Part shown: positions 21,741 to 34,254 of the stretch, piece after piece | How the letters are laid out: the number at the start of each line of letters is the position of its first letter | Position numbering within the stretch: the first letter of the stretch is position 1 | NCBI GenBank assembly: GCA_023512835.1 | Contig: CM042092.1 | Span: 3,249,293 to 3,313,292, forward strand | Direction of reading: 5' to 3' | Length of the DNA stretch: 64,000 nt | Origin: Taxillus chinensis | Lineage: Eukaryota; Streptophyta; Magnoliopsida; Santalales; Loranthaceae | Made by a program: the position numbers and the translations under genes | The notes under the pieces: model-generated | Seen by the model: the letters and a program-made list of their open reading frames with translations, nothing else | Told to the model about the DNA's origin: nothing | Databases searched by the model: none

Positions 21741-23750
21741 TGTAAAGACTCGTACTTGTGCGAGGTTGGAATAATTATCCGCAGTGTGACCCTTAACGAG
21801 AACATTATGACTGTGAGTGGGCTTAGGTTGTGGTTCGAAATTTTCGTAAGGGTATTTAAATATTTTGAGTTGATAACGATTACAAAGTCATTATTATAAT
21901 ATAAGTATTTTAATATTTTAAGTTTTATTTATTTATTTATTATTATTATCATTACTAATATAATTATTTTAATATTTTAAGTTTATTATTATTGTAATAT
22001 TTTTTATTATTATTAATATGATTACTTTAAGGTTATTATTATTATTATAATCATCATAATATTATTATTATTATTATTAATGTTATTTTTATTAATTTTA
22101 ATAATAAAAGAATAATATATTGATTAATATAAAAAGGAAAGCTAGGGTAAAAAATACTATGTGATGTTTGTTGTGTCTTACATAGAGTCTGGTGAGGGAA
22201 GGAGGAGAGGTTTTAAAGCCATTGTGTTCTATCGGTCCCTCAAATCTAGATCCAGATAGGTAATTCTAGATTTCTTATTGTTCTATTTCATGAGTGCAAA
22301 CTATCAGACAAAATTACATATTCAATTTTAATACTATTTGGTAATATATATACATAGATACACGTATATACAGAAGCGTTTTATATACCCGAACGTAAGC
22401 TACACACTCGCTCTGGCTCTGCAAAAGTGATCAACAAGGATTACTAATATATATGCAAAAGCTTCATTAGGCATTGTGTTGTCCAAGCGACCGACTGAAA
22501 TTCTTGTATATATATATTTATACAAAAGCTTGGGTGTTAATAATGGTTGAGTTATTACATGTCAGTGAATATAAATATATATATATATACATGTATATAT
22601 TGACGATTCCCTCACCCACCCCTTTTCCTTCTTGGTCAAATCAAAATTTTCATTCCCGATTCCAAATGCAATTCCTGTTCCAACCTTTTTGATCAAATTC
22701 TTTCTTATTTACTAATTTTAATTATTATTAATATTAGGATAACCATGCATGTTGGCTTGGTTTCTCCAATCTTAAATTATTACTCAACTATAGCCTAGTA
22801 GACAATAGAGGGGTTCTAGTGCCGCCCCATGTGTGGTGGCTAGCTAGTTTGACATAAAAGCTTGTCCTTGTGGGCTGGTCCAATTCTTCTGCTTTAAATG
22901 TTTTATAAAGTTGTTGTATTGAATACTGATTATTTGAAATTACTATTTATTGATTAGATGTGTGGAATTGGTGGTGGAGTTGGTTGGGTTAACCGCATGT
23001 CCCATATAGAGCTGGCAAGAGGCTGTAGGTCCCCTATGTGGCTGGTTAACTCAGGTCTCAGGTCTCATATGTGGTGAGTTGTCATCAAGAATACTACAAC
23101 TCCCACATATGGCTATCTGTAGTGACTGAGATCCTTGGAGTTGGATGTGGGAATCCTTTGAATGGTTGAATTGTTTGGTGTGTACCCTTAATGAATGAAA
23201 TGTATGTGCGTGATGTCATATTTTGTGATTGAATGTAAGCTTGCTATGATAGAATAAGACACTGCACTAGTACAAACATACATTGATCCTGTAGACTTAG
23301 GATTCCATATTTTAGGATAGTGAGGAGATAGAGATCACCTACTGGGCATTCATGCTCATCCCTACTTTGTTGATATGTTTCAGGTATCAACTAATTCACT
23401 AGAGGCTGATTCGAGGCTAATTGTTATTTATCTCATATTTTGTCATAACTTGGCTTAAGGATTTTGTATAACATAATTGATTTTATTATTTGAATATCCG
23501 AACGAGAATCTGTGAAAGTTGTATTGGATTTATAACATGACTCTATTATTAAGAAATTATTTTCCTTAGTTTCATGGCATGTGGAAATGTACAGGAATAC
23601 ATCTGATGTATGATTATACAGTTACATCTCAGACAACACCCATTATGTAATCCATATCAGTGCTAGTCACCAACCCATTGACCCTTCAGGTGCATGCATG
23701 AGGAAGTCACACTCTTAATTCCGGTCTTTCTGGCATTTAGGGGTGTGACA
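21741..23750 (+). mobile_element. Solo LTR, 2.0 kb, with perfect target duplication
   Basis: It begins TGTAAAGACTCG and ends GGGGTGTGACA, and ACAAG is repeated exactly at 21736-21740 and 23751-23755. These are the marks of an LTR left after recombination between the two LTRs of a retrotransposon. The same type of ends occurs in the solo LTR at 46399-47784 (TGTAATGACCCG ... GGGGCGTGACA). The long LTR points to Ty3/gypsy, but without internal sequence that is inference. Several (AT)n/ATT-rich tracts lie inside. Confidence 0.85.
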
Positions 23751-24057
23751 ACAAGATTTTCCAATATATAATTTAGAAGTTTAGTTACATTCATCTTTAT
23801 ATATTAAATTTAAGATGTTAAAATATGATTCAAAGCTTAAACCAAAAATCTTTTCACATTTAAATTTATTAATTGAAATATCAACCGTTAAATTTCAAAT
23901 GCGGGATTAATGGTATATTTAGTTAGACTTTTTCTATTATAGCTCTAATAGATGTTTGGGTAAAAAAAGGTTATTTTCATCGAACAAAGTTATTTTACTT
24001 TAAGCTATTTTACTCGAAAACCAAAACAACTCAAGAATTTGAAACTATCAAATTCTA

Positions 24058-24349
24058 GGGTATGTTTGATGTTGTTTTTGGTTTTTTTATTTTTAAAAAG
24101 TGATTTTAGAAACTGTATTTGAAAACTATTTTCCGATAAAATAGCTATACTTTTTATGTTTGGACGTTGTTTTTTGTTAAAAATGAAAAGGGGGGGGAGA
24201 GAAAATAACAAAAACATGTTTTTAGCTTTATGTGTTTGAATATCACTTATTTTTTTTAAAATAAAAACATCCTCCAAATAATAATTAGATAGTGTTTTAT
24301 GTATTAAAATACAAAAAACATATTTTGGAAATAGCTACCAAACATGCTC
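24058..24349. mobile_element. MITE flanked by TA
   Basis: Inverted ends GGGTATGTTTGATGTTG and (reverse complement) GAGCATGTTTGGTAGCTA, with TA on each side. About 290 bp and AT-rich; it contains two internal poly(T)/poly(A)-rich arms. There is no coding capacity. Confidence 0.65.
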
Positions 24350-25060
24350 TAGAGTCTATTTAGTGTAAATTTTAATTTTAATATTTTATTTTCTATTGAA
24401 ATTCATGTTGAATTTTAATTTTAAAATTATATTTGTTGATAAAAAAATTATTTTAAAAATTAAAATTAAAATTAAATCATTTAAAAAAATAATATTATAT
24501 TTTTTCAAAATAATTTTTTAAAAAAATGAAAAAATTATTTGAATTCAATTGATTTAAAAAAAGAAAAACTTTTTCGTAGGTACATCGTATAGGTAATTCA
24601 TATAAAAACACTCTTTCTATAATAGAATTGATATGAATAAAAAAATTAAAAATAAATTAATGTCCAGCAACAATAAAATTAAAGTTTGATTTATTTGCAG
24701 TTTATCAGCATAATGGAGCATCATGCTAGAATCAATTTTAAAAGCCATCCAAATGATATTAAAGTTTTAAATTATCTATTATCATTCCTACCAAACACAC
24801 TTGGTTTCCAGCATTATGCTAGAATCAGTTTAAAAACCATCCAAATGAAATTAAGTTTTAAATTATTATTATAAGTTAAATGAAATGCAATAGCAAAATC
24901 AAGTAGAGACATATCTCAAAAAAATCAAAACATAGAAAGAATACAAGATTTTAGTCAAAAACTAAAGACAAGAAAAATTATGGTCAGAGTACAAATTTTA
25001 CTATTTTGTGAGAGCGATGAATATATGACTTATGGTTTTCTTACCGTTCGGCCGTTACTA
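24350..25060. other. AT-rich intergenic DNA upstream of the splicing-factor gene
   Basis: Apart from the duplication at 24722-24866, no feature is recognised. Confidence 0.4.
24722..24866. repeat. Direct duplication, two copies of about 53 bp
   Basis: ATGCTAGAATCAATTTTAAA with its following CCATCCAAATGA block (24722-24776) is repeated as ATGCTAGAATCAGTTTAAAA with CCATCCAAATGA (24814-24866). Confidence 0.7.
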
Positions 25061-25062
25061 GC

Positions 25063-25351
25063 AAACGCACTTGGTTTGCCGCATCTGCCTCCATCCGCTC
25101 CGTCTTCTACTCCTGCCCTAAGCCTCCTCGTCGCTGCCGACTTGCCGCCGTCGCCTCCACCAAATCGGATCCTCTGCCGGTTTAATCGCTCTTAGGACTC
25201 ACATTAGGGTGTCGATCCCGGAAAGAGTCTCCGGCGTCCATCTTGCCTCTATCTCCGTCTTCCAACATCACTCCTGGTTGCCGCATCTGCCTCAGTTGTC
25301 ATCCCACGCCGGCTCTGCTGCATCCTAATACAATCCCACGCGAGTCGTCTG
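25063..25351 (+). other. Probable 5' untranslated exon of the splicing-factor gene
   Basis: This is a GC- and CT-rich island in AT-rich surroundings, in the right place and on the right strand for a leader exon. It ends near a donor-like CTGGTGAGC (about 25350). An acceptor TTTCTATTTTAG lies at 26264-26275, just before the coding exon, implying a leader intron of about 0.9 kb. This is inferred; no transcript evidence is available. Confidence 0.45.
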
Positions 25352-26350
25352 GTGAGCCGTGAGTGTGCATTATTATTATTATTAATTTTTTTTGTAATCT
25401 CTCTATTATTACTATTACAGTGACTTGAGATTCCTTGGTAAACTCACGAGAGGAGGCATTTTTAGGCACAAGTTTTCCCGTTGCTAGAGGGAATGGGAAT
25501 GTACTGGAGTGTAAAAAATGCCCAGACCGCGTTAAAACATAGATTAGAGATTAGGAGTGACGAGGAATGCTTTTATGCTGTTTGAGAAATAATTATTATG
25601 ATTATGAAGTGCTATATTTTTATTTAGGATGGGTCACTCTAATCATTAAGAATGACTCTAATATTAGAAATTATATGATTATATTGATAGGAATGCTTGA
25701 TTTTTAATAAATTTTCATAAGTAAGAAAATTTTATTAAAAATTTTGATTTTTAATAAATTGCAAAGCATGTGTGGTATATATAACTTTTCTATACATGGT
25801 ACTCTTTGTTTGGCTTTGGTTCGGGTGCCCAACTATGGCGGGTTAGCATATGATGTCAGGTTAGAAATTAGAATTGGTTGGTTAAGTGTATACAGTGGAT
25901 ATTAAAAGCATAGCCCAAATTAAAAGAAGCCTTAACCATCCTGGCTATAATCGCAGTTCATAAACCAAGCAATACGACATTGTATTGTGTTCCTTGATTA
26001 ATTAGTCCCGTTTAAGTTGTGGTAGCAACTGAAATGAATACCTCTAGCTTGAAAAGTAATTACCATGTAGGATGAACTTCAATCAACTTAACCTTTCCTT
26101 TATTGTACATCCATGTCCTAAAGTACAGTTAATCGAATATTGGCTGGTCCTAACGTCAACATCGTGGCTTGCCATCTCGGCCATTTTATTAACATTATGA
26201 TTAGATGGGTTGATTTAACTTTTACTCGGTTCTGTTTATTTTCATTGATATTTGTATTTAAAGTTTCTATTTTAGGCGATATTGGTTTTAATATATTCAT
26301 ATATGTTTGAATGCCATCAGCTTCTGTTTGAATCAACCTATAAAGCTACT

Positions 26351-29300
26351 ATGGCATCTGACAAGGAGTCAGACCCTTCTCTTGGCTATCTTACTCGCAA
26401 AGAGACTGAGGTGAAGCTCCCTCGACCCACTCGTGTAAAGAACAAAACCCCTGCTCCTGTGCAAATTACTGCAGAGCAAATCCTTCGGGAGTCCCATGAA
26501 TGCCAGGAAGCACAGATCAGACCCCCCAAGCAGAAAATCACTGACCCCACTGAGCTTGCTGATTACCGCCTTCGCAAGCGCAAGGAATATGAAGACCTAA
26601 TTCGCCAAGTCCGTAGGAAGACAGGTGTTTGGATCAAATATGCACAATGGGAGGAATCACAAAAGGATTTTAAACGAGCACGCTCAGTGTGGGAGCGTGC
26701 AATCGAAGTTGATTACAGAAACCATACTCTATGGCTAAAATATGCTGAGGTGGAGATGAAGAACAAATTCATAAATCATGCAAGGAATGTCTGGGACCGT
26801 GCAGTTACCCTACTTCCAAGGATTGATCAACTGTGGTACAAGTATATTCATATGGAAGAGACGCTTGGGAATGTTGCTGGGGCACGTCAGATTTTTGAAA
26901 GATGGATGAGGTGGCAACCTGACCAGCAGGGGTGGCTTTCATACATAAAGTTTGAGCTCCGGTATAATGAGGTTGAGCGAGCAAGAGGAATCTTTGAGAG
27001 GTTTGTTCATTGTCATCCAAAGGTTGGGGCATGGATTCGGTTTGCAAAGTTCGAGATGAAGAATGGTGAGGTCGCAAAGGCAAGAGATTGTTATGAGAGA
27101 GCGGTGGGGAAATTGGCAAATGATGAGGAGGCGGAGCAGTTATTTGTAGCATTTTCGGATTTTGAGGAGTGCTGTAAGGAAACAGAGAGAGCAAGAGCCA
27201 TCTATAAATTTGCATTGGATAATATTCCAAAGGCACGTGCAGAGGATCTGTATAGGAAATTTGTGGCTTTTGAGAAGCAAGATGGGGATCAGGAGGGGAT
27301 AGAGGATGCAATTGTGGGGAAAAGGAGGTTTCAATATGAAGATGAGGTTGGGAAGAATCCACTTAACTATGACACGTGGTTTGATTACATCAGGTTGGAA
27401 GAAACTGTGGGGAATAAAGGGAAGGTTAGGGAAGTTTTTGAAAGAGCAATTGCAAATGTCCCTCCGGCTGAGGAGAAGAGGTATTGGCAGAGATACATAT
27501 ATTTGTGGTAAGTATCCAAGTGTGAAAATACTGCTTTTTGTCCTTTATTTTTTCCAAATCTTGTTTTACAGTAATCAATTATTATTTGCATTTTTGGTCA
27601 GTATCTTGGTGTGAAAATGTTTGTTCATGTCCGTTATTATTTCCAAATCCTGTTTTCCAGCTATTTATTATTATTATTTTCTTTGTTATGATTTAAGGAT
27701 TAATTATGCCTTATATGAAGAACTTGATGCACAAGATATGGAGCGAACCAGAGATGTGTACAGGTATATATCTGCATTACTGAAAATAAATATATTGGTT
27801 TCCTTTATAAATTTGTATTTGTGCATGGTTACTTTTTCAAGTGTCATTAAAACAAGTAAGCGTCAAAACTATGAATTTTTATAATTTAAATTTTGATTTA
27901 TTTTGTCCGTTACTTAAGTTTTACCTTCAAGTCTTGCATGGATACCCTCATATAAGAAACAAAGTTATTGCTGGAGAAAAAAAAAAGATCATAGAGGGGG
28001 AGGCATAGGGTTGCTTTTTATTGGTGAAAGGAAACAGTAGGAATGCTAATAGTTCTAGTTGCTCTTTACTGAGGCCCCTTTGATTCGCACACGGATGAGA
28101 AATTATATCTAACAACTTAGGTGATTTGATGAAGTATACGCTTCTATATGAAAATAGTATGATCTATATGAGTGTAAATGTAGATATGAAAGCTGTAAGA
28201 GCTGAGTTGCTTGTGCAGAATCTTGTGGCGTAGGATTCTTTAAATGTAATTTGGATAAAAATGCCTTTCGGCTGTAACTTAAACTTCACACTCTTGCCAT
28301 TGTTTTACACCCACGCATCCTTGTAGGGCTGGGTGTTTAGAATCCTGTCTGAGCAGGATGCCTTGAATGTAATTGAGCTTTTAAATAAAAATATCTTTCA
28401 TCTGGCCATGGCAAAGAGACCCACAGATAAACCATTGGGTCTTCCTCAGTTCCTCTGGAATAACGGGATTCCTGCTTCTGTTGCAGTGGGATAATGGGTC
28501 ACCAGCTGCAACAACATCAGATCTGCTGCTGCAATAGTTTCCTATTTCCGGAATAATGTCATTGTCACTGCTACTATGGTGCATCTGTCACTCTACAGAT
28601 CTACTATTAGTGGTGGGAGCTGGAAGGAGCAGTAGTGTGGGTCGCTGAGAGGGATAGAGAGTAGATTTAATATAAAATGGAAAATATAGTAAATGGGAAA
28701 GAAGGTGGTTATTTGAATGTTTTCAGGATTGAGCATTTCATGAGATTCCATTTCCAGTATGCATTCAGTCTCAGATGTGGATTTTGTTCTCAAATGATAA
28801 TGCAGCATTGGTGAAAAAAATATCTTTCTCAAAAATAGGACCTTATTTTTTAAAAAAGCAGGCCCTTAGTTTAGTCAGAGATCTAAGTGAACATATTTTC
28901 CTTCTCCTTGACTAGGCTGCTGCACATTAATTATGTGCAGTGTGTTCCCCTTCCATTATTTGTCCAGTTGTTCAGATCTGAAAGTTGTTATGAAACTTTA
29001 ATTCTGTATTAAAGATGAATGTATAAATAGCTTTTCATGGTCTTCTAGAAGTCTTTTTCTCCAATCTTGCAGTGTCCTCTTCCATGGTAATTAGGGGTTG
29101 CTGTGCACTCAACCACCATTTTTTTGCGCAAAAACTTTATTATGTGGAAGTTATCCCCATGGCATTCTTTTGAAGAGTTTATGAGTTGCATTGGATGGCT
29201 ACTTCTTGTGTGGACTAAATCTAGACTATTGTTCAAAAACTAAACCTAGATATCAATTTTTTAATGTATGAATTCCTCGGAGACCATCAAGGGCTTCTTC

Positions 29301-30365
29301 ATTTCCTTGCTTAATTTCTTCAGGGTGCATCTCTTTTAAACAAGGAACTCTGTTTGCACGTTTGGATATTTTTTTCGGATATGGGTTTTCGTAAATACAC
29401 TTGTGCTGTATTTATTTTTCTTCTTTGTTAAGGAGTTTTTCCAACCTAGAGACTTCCCTTGGGTTTTCCGTGGTGAATTATAGCTGTTTAACTGTTGAAT
29501 ACTCTACTTAACTCCTTTTCCATCTTATTGTTTAAGGTATTTTTCAATCGTGTGATCAAGTAGCTTATGTTGTGCTCTTTATTGATAGATTTCACGGGGG
29601 CTTTTTTTAACTTCTCTAGGGGTCACAATTTTCTTTTTTGTTTGATGTAGAGTTTTGAAATTTTTTAATCTTCATTTCAGTCCTTACCTTGTGACCCACA
29701 CTAAACATCTGAAAATAAATATTGCAGTAGTCATTTTAAGACTTAACACATTCGTGTTGTACTGGTTTTCAAATTTTTATTTCATTCTCAATTTGATGTA
29801 GGTCGTTCAACTTCTTTGCTTTTCTTCAACTCCTCGTGATTTATATCATGTGATTCATGTGACTTATTTCACTTTGTTTTTTTCCAGAGAATGTCTCAAG
29901 TTGATCCCTCATGAAAAATTCTCTTTTGGAAAGATATGGCTGTTGGCTGCACAGTTTGAGATACGACAATTGAATCTAAAGGCTGCTCGACTAATTATGG
30001 GAAATGCCATCGGGAAAACTCCTAAAGACAAGGTAGGTGACTTAGTTTGACATTAAAGTTGCGTATGATAGTAATGAATATTGAACAGATATCATAACTG
30101 ATCGTTGGCTTGTATTCTCATTCATATGCTTAAATAGATCTTCAAGAAATATATTGAGGTTGAGTTGCAACTCGGTAATATGGATCGCTGCAGAAAACTC
30201 TATGAGAAGTATTTGGAGTGGTCCCCAGATAATTGCTATGCGTGGACAAAGTATGCAGAACTGGAAAGATCATTGAGTGAAACTGAGCGAGCCCGAGCTA
30301 TTTTTGAGCTTGCAATCGCCCAACCAGCATTGGATATGCCAGAGCTGTTGTGGAAGTTACTATAA
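26351..30365 (+). CDS. CLF/Crooked-neck-like pre-mRNA splicing factor, 3'-truncated copy
   Basis: HAT-repeat scaffold of the Prp19/NTC spliceosome complex, in the nucleus (family knowledge). Exons: 26351-27507, 27698-27763, 29888-30032 and 30138-30365, all joining in frame with GT-AG introns; the last runs to TAA (531 residues). The N terminus [20 protein letters not shown] and the segment [10 protein letters not shown] are hallmark sequences. HAT repeats follow from about residue 80 ([55 protein letters not shown]). The family normally runs to about 700 residues. Here the reading stops just after [11 protein letters not shown], and the remaining HAT repeats and C terminus are not found before the convergent kinase gene at 32424. 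The last junction has only a weak possible donor (GTTACT after TGGAA). An in-frame ATG also exists at 26303. It may be a truncated, possibly non-functional duplicate. Confidence 0.88.
27511..27672 (+). repeat. Tandem duplication in splicing-factor intron 1
   Basis: AGTATCCAAGTGTGAAAATA ... CCAAATCTTGTTTTACAG (27511-27572) is repeated as AGTATCTTGGTGTGAAAATG ... CCAAATCCTGTTTTCCAG (27600-27660). Each copy ends in a pyrimidine tract plus AG that could act as an acceptor, while the coding exon uses the later AG at 27697. Confidence 0.65.
27764..29887 (+). other. Intron 2 of the splicing-factor gene (2.1 kb)
   Basis: From donor GTATAT to acceptor TTTTCCAG. No gene or element with clear ends is seen inside. 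Confidence 0.7.
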
Positions 30366-32423
30366 TGGGATGGAATTCCTTAGATTGCTCGTTTTTAAAA
30401 AATTACATCTTACTTCTTGAAATTTGAATGCTATATTTGTTTGTCTTTTCTTGTGTTGTCCAGCCTGTTTGTAAATCTAGAGTTGAAGAAGGACCAAAAG
30501 GGAATAGGAGAGAGAGAGAACCCATAGTCTATGTTTTTTCCCCTCCCTCTTGTGCTAAGAGGAAAAATCAAAGAAATGGTAGTTATGTTTTCTTTCCCTT
30601 TTTTATTTTTTCCTATATAAAGTGGAAACCTTCATTTTTCTAAACGTCATCTTTACCACTTTCATGGTTAATGACTTTTTCCTTTATTCTCTTTTGTCAT
30701 GCACTTAACTGTAGTTTTAGTAAAGTCAAAATGGGTATTTTTATATACTGGTTTTTAGGGTCTCTTGTTGCTATAGCATTTCATAGCTTGTGATTTTCCA
30801 CTATGGTTTTAAGCTACAATTTTATATGTTTAGCATTTCCTAATCGAGAAAGTTGGATTAATTAGACTTGCAGTTTCATTCCATATAATTGTGATGCATA
30901 GATATTCACGAATAGTTGTTCATAAATGATTAAAGAAACGAACAAGCAATTGAGTTCACGAACAAATGACTGGATATATATTTTTATAAATTTTAAATTA
31001 TTAGTGTTTTAATTCTCAAAGTTGAATAGATGAACATTTTTTTAAGTTTGTGAACAAAGAACAAAAGAACTAATTTGTTTATAAAATTTGAATAATTAAA
31101 TGTTTTATTCACGAATAATTAGTCAAACAAAATATCTTAAGTTCACAAACAAAATAAAAATATAATATTCGTAAATAAGTATGTTGGTATATGTATGAAT
31201 ATTGTTCATAAACTAGTATGTATAAGTTATTCATGAACATTAATAAATGAGTATGAATACAGTGATTTAGTGTTTGTGTTTGACTTGATTCATTAATGAA
31301 TAGACCAATCTAAGCTCAAACAATTTATTTATTGATCTGATTTGGTTTGTTTATAGCCCTAACTGTAATAGAAAAAAATAACACATTAAATTAATTTGAA
31401 ACACACAGGCGGTGACATGAGTTCAGAATTAAACACAACCTTTACGAGCTCATTTTTTTAAACATCTAAAATGATTTTCAAAATGTTATATAAGGAAAAA
31501 ATGTGGGAAAAGATCTTTTGAAAATTGTATTTTCATTAATGCAATTTTGAGGGGAGGTCACCTGCATGGATGGATTTATGGAGGGTTTGGCTGGAGTCAT
31601 GACTTTTTCTCAAATTTAATTTTTTAAAAATATATATAATAATAATTAAAATTAATTAATAATATAATTTACTATCCGAAGTATTTGTGACGAATATCAT
31701 GCTAAGTATAATAGTGGTAAATTGATTATACGGTTTAAAGAATTTATCTAATGTGATTATAGGAGATCTATTAATGGGTTTTTTTTTGTTAATGCAATCT
31801 TTCTTACTTTTTTTTTAAATAAAATTCTATATAAATAAAAGGTATGCCAGCAAAATACAAAATAATAAATAAAAATAATAAATCTTGTTCTTTTCTTTCG
31901 TTTTTTGTTCTTTATTTATATATTTTTGTAACATTCCATTTATTTATAAACACCAGTACGATTGGTTATGTATAACATTCCATTTATTTATAACCTTTCT
32001 TGACTTATAACACCAGTACGATTGGTTATGTACTCGCCATGTCACAGAGCACTTCAAACTTTTCTTGACTTATAACATCTGCGGGGTGGGTAGAAAGATT
32101 TTAGAGGTGTGGAGCATATGGAGGCATTAATGCAAAAATATAAATAAAAAAAGTGCATACGAAAAAGGGGAAGGAAAAAAAAAAGTAACCAGCATTCACT
32201 GAAAGTTTCTATCATAATTGTTAAATAAGCCTATTCCTTTCGGCAATTGGCATACATGAAAATACACAAGTTTTGTAGCCTCCAAAGGTGCATCAGCCAT
32301 TGATTGATATGCTGCACTGCCCAAAGTATTCATCTACTGTTTTGAATCACATAACTTCTACCATATGCAAGGACTGGGTCTGGGTGGGTTATCAGGTGAA
32401 ACCAAAAATTCACAAAAAATCAT
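30366..32423. other. Intergenic DNA between two convergent genes
   Basis: It should hold the missing 3' exons of the splicing factor, but none was found in any frame. 30430-30640 has a short open frame with no family resemblance. 30890-31365 is rich in inverted TTCACGAAC/GTTCGTGAA-like words and ends TAGCCCTAAC, so it may be a worn MITE. 31931-32080 carries repeats described separately. The last 400 bp includes the kinase 3' untranslated region. Confidence 0.5.
31931..32080. repeat. Overlapping direct repeats 3' of the receptor kinase
   Basis: ACATTCCATTTATTTATAA followed by CCAGTACGATTGGTTATGTA occurs twice (about 31931-31972 and 31974-32032). TTCTTGACTTATAACA appears in the second copy and again at 32062-32077. 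The segment 31993-32058 is also an inverted copy of 35177-35242. Confidence 0.75.
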
Positions 32424-34254
32424 CTAATTTCTTTGCTCCAAATAACTTGAACCCAAACTGATGGGATAGAGATCACCAGCAGACGTGGAAGATCCAGTTG
32501 ATGGACCGCCAATGTACATGCTCTGGCTCAGGTTCTCATCTTGGATTTCTGACCTGAAATGATCTCTCATTTCCTCCACCTTCATCTCATCATCTGAGAG
32601 AGTTGGGTCAGGAAACTCTTGAACAGCAGCTTTGCCTTCCAGCATGCTCACCACTGAGGACATCGCAGGCCTATGGCTGGCTGAGGCATTGGTGCATAGG
32701 AGACCCACTTTAATCATTGTAATCACTTCTTCATGTTTGAAATTTCCACCTAATCTCGGATCCACTAGTTCAATTAAATCTCCCTTCTCTTTTAAGAAAT
32801 TGGCCTTCAAATGAATGGTGAACAAATAAATAAATAAATAAATAGTTTTAGAAATGTTTCCTGAAAGTGACAGATTGGAACAAGCGATGAAGGGTGGTGC
32901 AGTAAGCAGTGTTACCCAATCAAGAAGATAGAAGGAATTTTCCTTTGCTCTGTGGGAAGTGTTGCTTCTCCCACAAACAATTTCCAAAGCAACAATGCCA
33001 AAGCTATATACATCTGCTTTGTCAGTTAAATAACCACGCATAGCATATTCTGGAGCCATGTATCCACTGTAAAACATAATAAATAATAAAATAATGAATG
33101 AAAATAAATAAAAAATAAAAAAAGATCGCAACATATTTGGTGTGGTGTCACAATCCCTAATGCGTAAAACCAGCTGACCATCAGTAAACACCATATAATA
33201 AATAACAAGTATACTCCAAACCCTCTACTCACAGTTGGAATTTTAATGACCCAAAACGAAATTCGACCCAAAGGTAATTGATTTCCATTAATGAAGTAAT
33301 ACGTGGAAAAATCATACATATATATGCGCATGGTTACGCGTTCTAAATATGAAAGTAACTTGTTTTACTTTGTATTGTGTGTAACATTAATGTTGAAAAA
33401 ACATAATAAAACTCATTGACATTTTGAGCATGCACAAAAGATATATAGAGTGAAAGCACCAATAGAAATCAAAGAGTGGAAAGAAAACACACTAAGTTCC
33501 AGCAATGCGGGTGCTAATGTGAGTATCTTCCTCATCTAACTTGGCCAATCCAAAGTCAGATATTTTTGAGTTAAGATGTTTATCAAGTAGCACGTTAGTG
33601 GCCTTGATATCTCTGTGAACTATCTTCAGCCTGGACTCTTCATGAAGAAATGCCAAACCTCTTGCTATTCCAACACATATTTTGTGCCTTGTTGGCCAAT
33701 CCAATTGCAACTGACATTGTGACGGCCCTGCACATTGACAAAACAACAATGTAGAAGCTTATCCAGGTATGCCAATACATGCATATTCAATAACACAGGC
33801 CATATAGTAAATGCACCGATGATTACCAAATAATGCACGAGCAAGGCTGTTATTTTCCATGTATTCGTATACTAGAAGTAATTGATTTCCTTCAATACAA
33901 CAACCAAAAAGTTTCACTAGATGAGGATGTTGCAGTGCAGAAATCATCCCAATCTCATTTACAAACTCGCGATTTCCTTGCTTCGACTTTGAAGAGAGTT
34001 GTTTAACTGCAATAACAGTACCATCTAATAGAATGCCCTGAATATGAGAAAAGGTGTCAACTGTCAATTAAGAGGTTCATGAAAAGAACAGCAGCACATT
34101 TAAACACAATGCCTTGATCACTGAGTGGGATATACCTTATAGACCGAACCAAAACCGCCTTCTCCAATCTTGTTACTCACATCAAAATTGTTTGTCGCAG
34201 CTTTAATTTGTCTCAATGTAAATGTGCCAGTTTGAAGGTCTCGACCCTGTAGGT
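32424..34254 (-). other. Receptor kinase exons 19-23: kinase domain and C-terminal tail
   Basis: Exon 19 has the pre-kinase [17 protein letters not shown] and the glycine loop [11 protein letters not shown]. Exon 20 has the ATP-binding lysine in [13 protein letters not shown] and then [13 protein letters not shown]. Exon 21 has [12 protein letters not shown] and DFGLAKL. Exon 22 has [20 protein letters not shown]. Exon 23 carries [21 protein letters not shown] and a serine-rich tail ending in TGA-type stop at 32424. HRD and DFG make it an RD kinase with no missing catalytic residue. Confidence 0.92.

Noticed and set aside
26805..27362. 185-codon open frame on the minus strand
   Set aside because: Antisense shadow of the splicing-factor exon 1, which has clear family motifs on the plus strand.
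30428..30643. Open frame after the last splicing-factor exon considered as the missing 3' exon
   Set aside because: The translation lacks any HAT repeat or the conserved C-terminal sequence.
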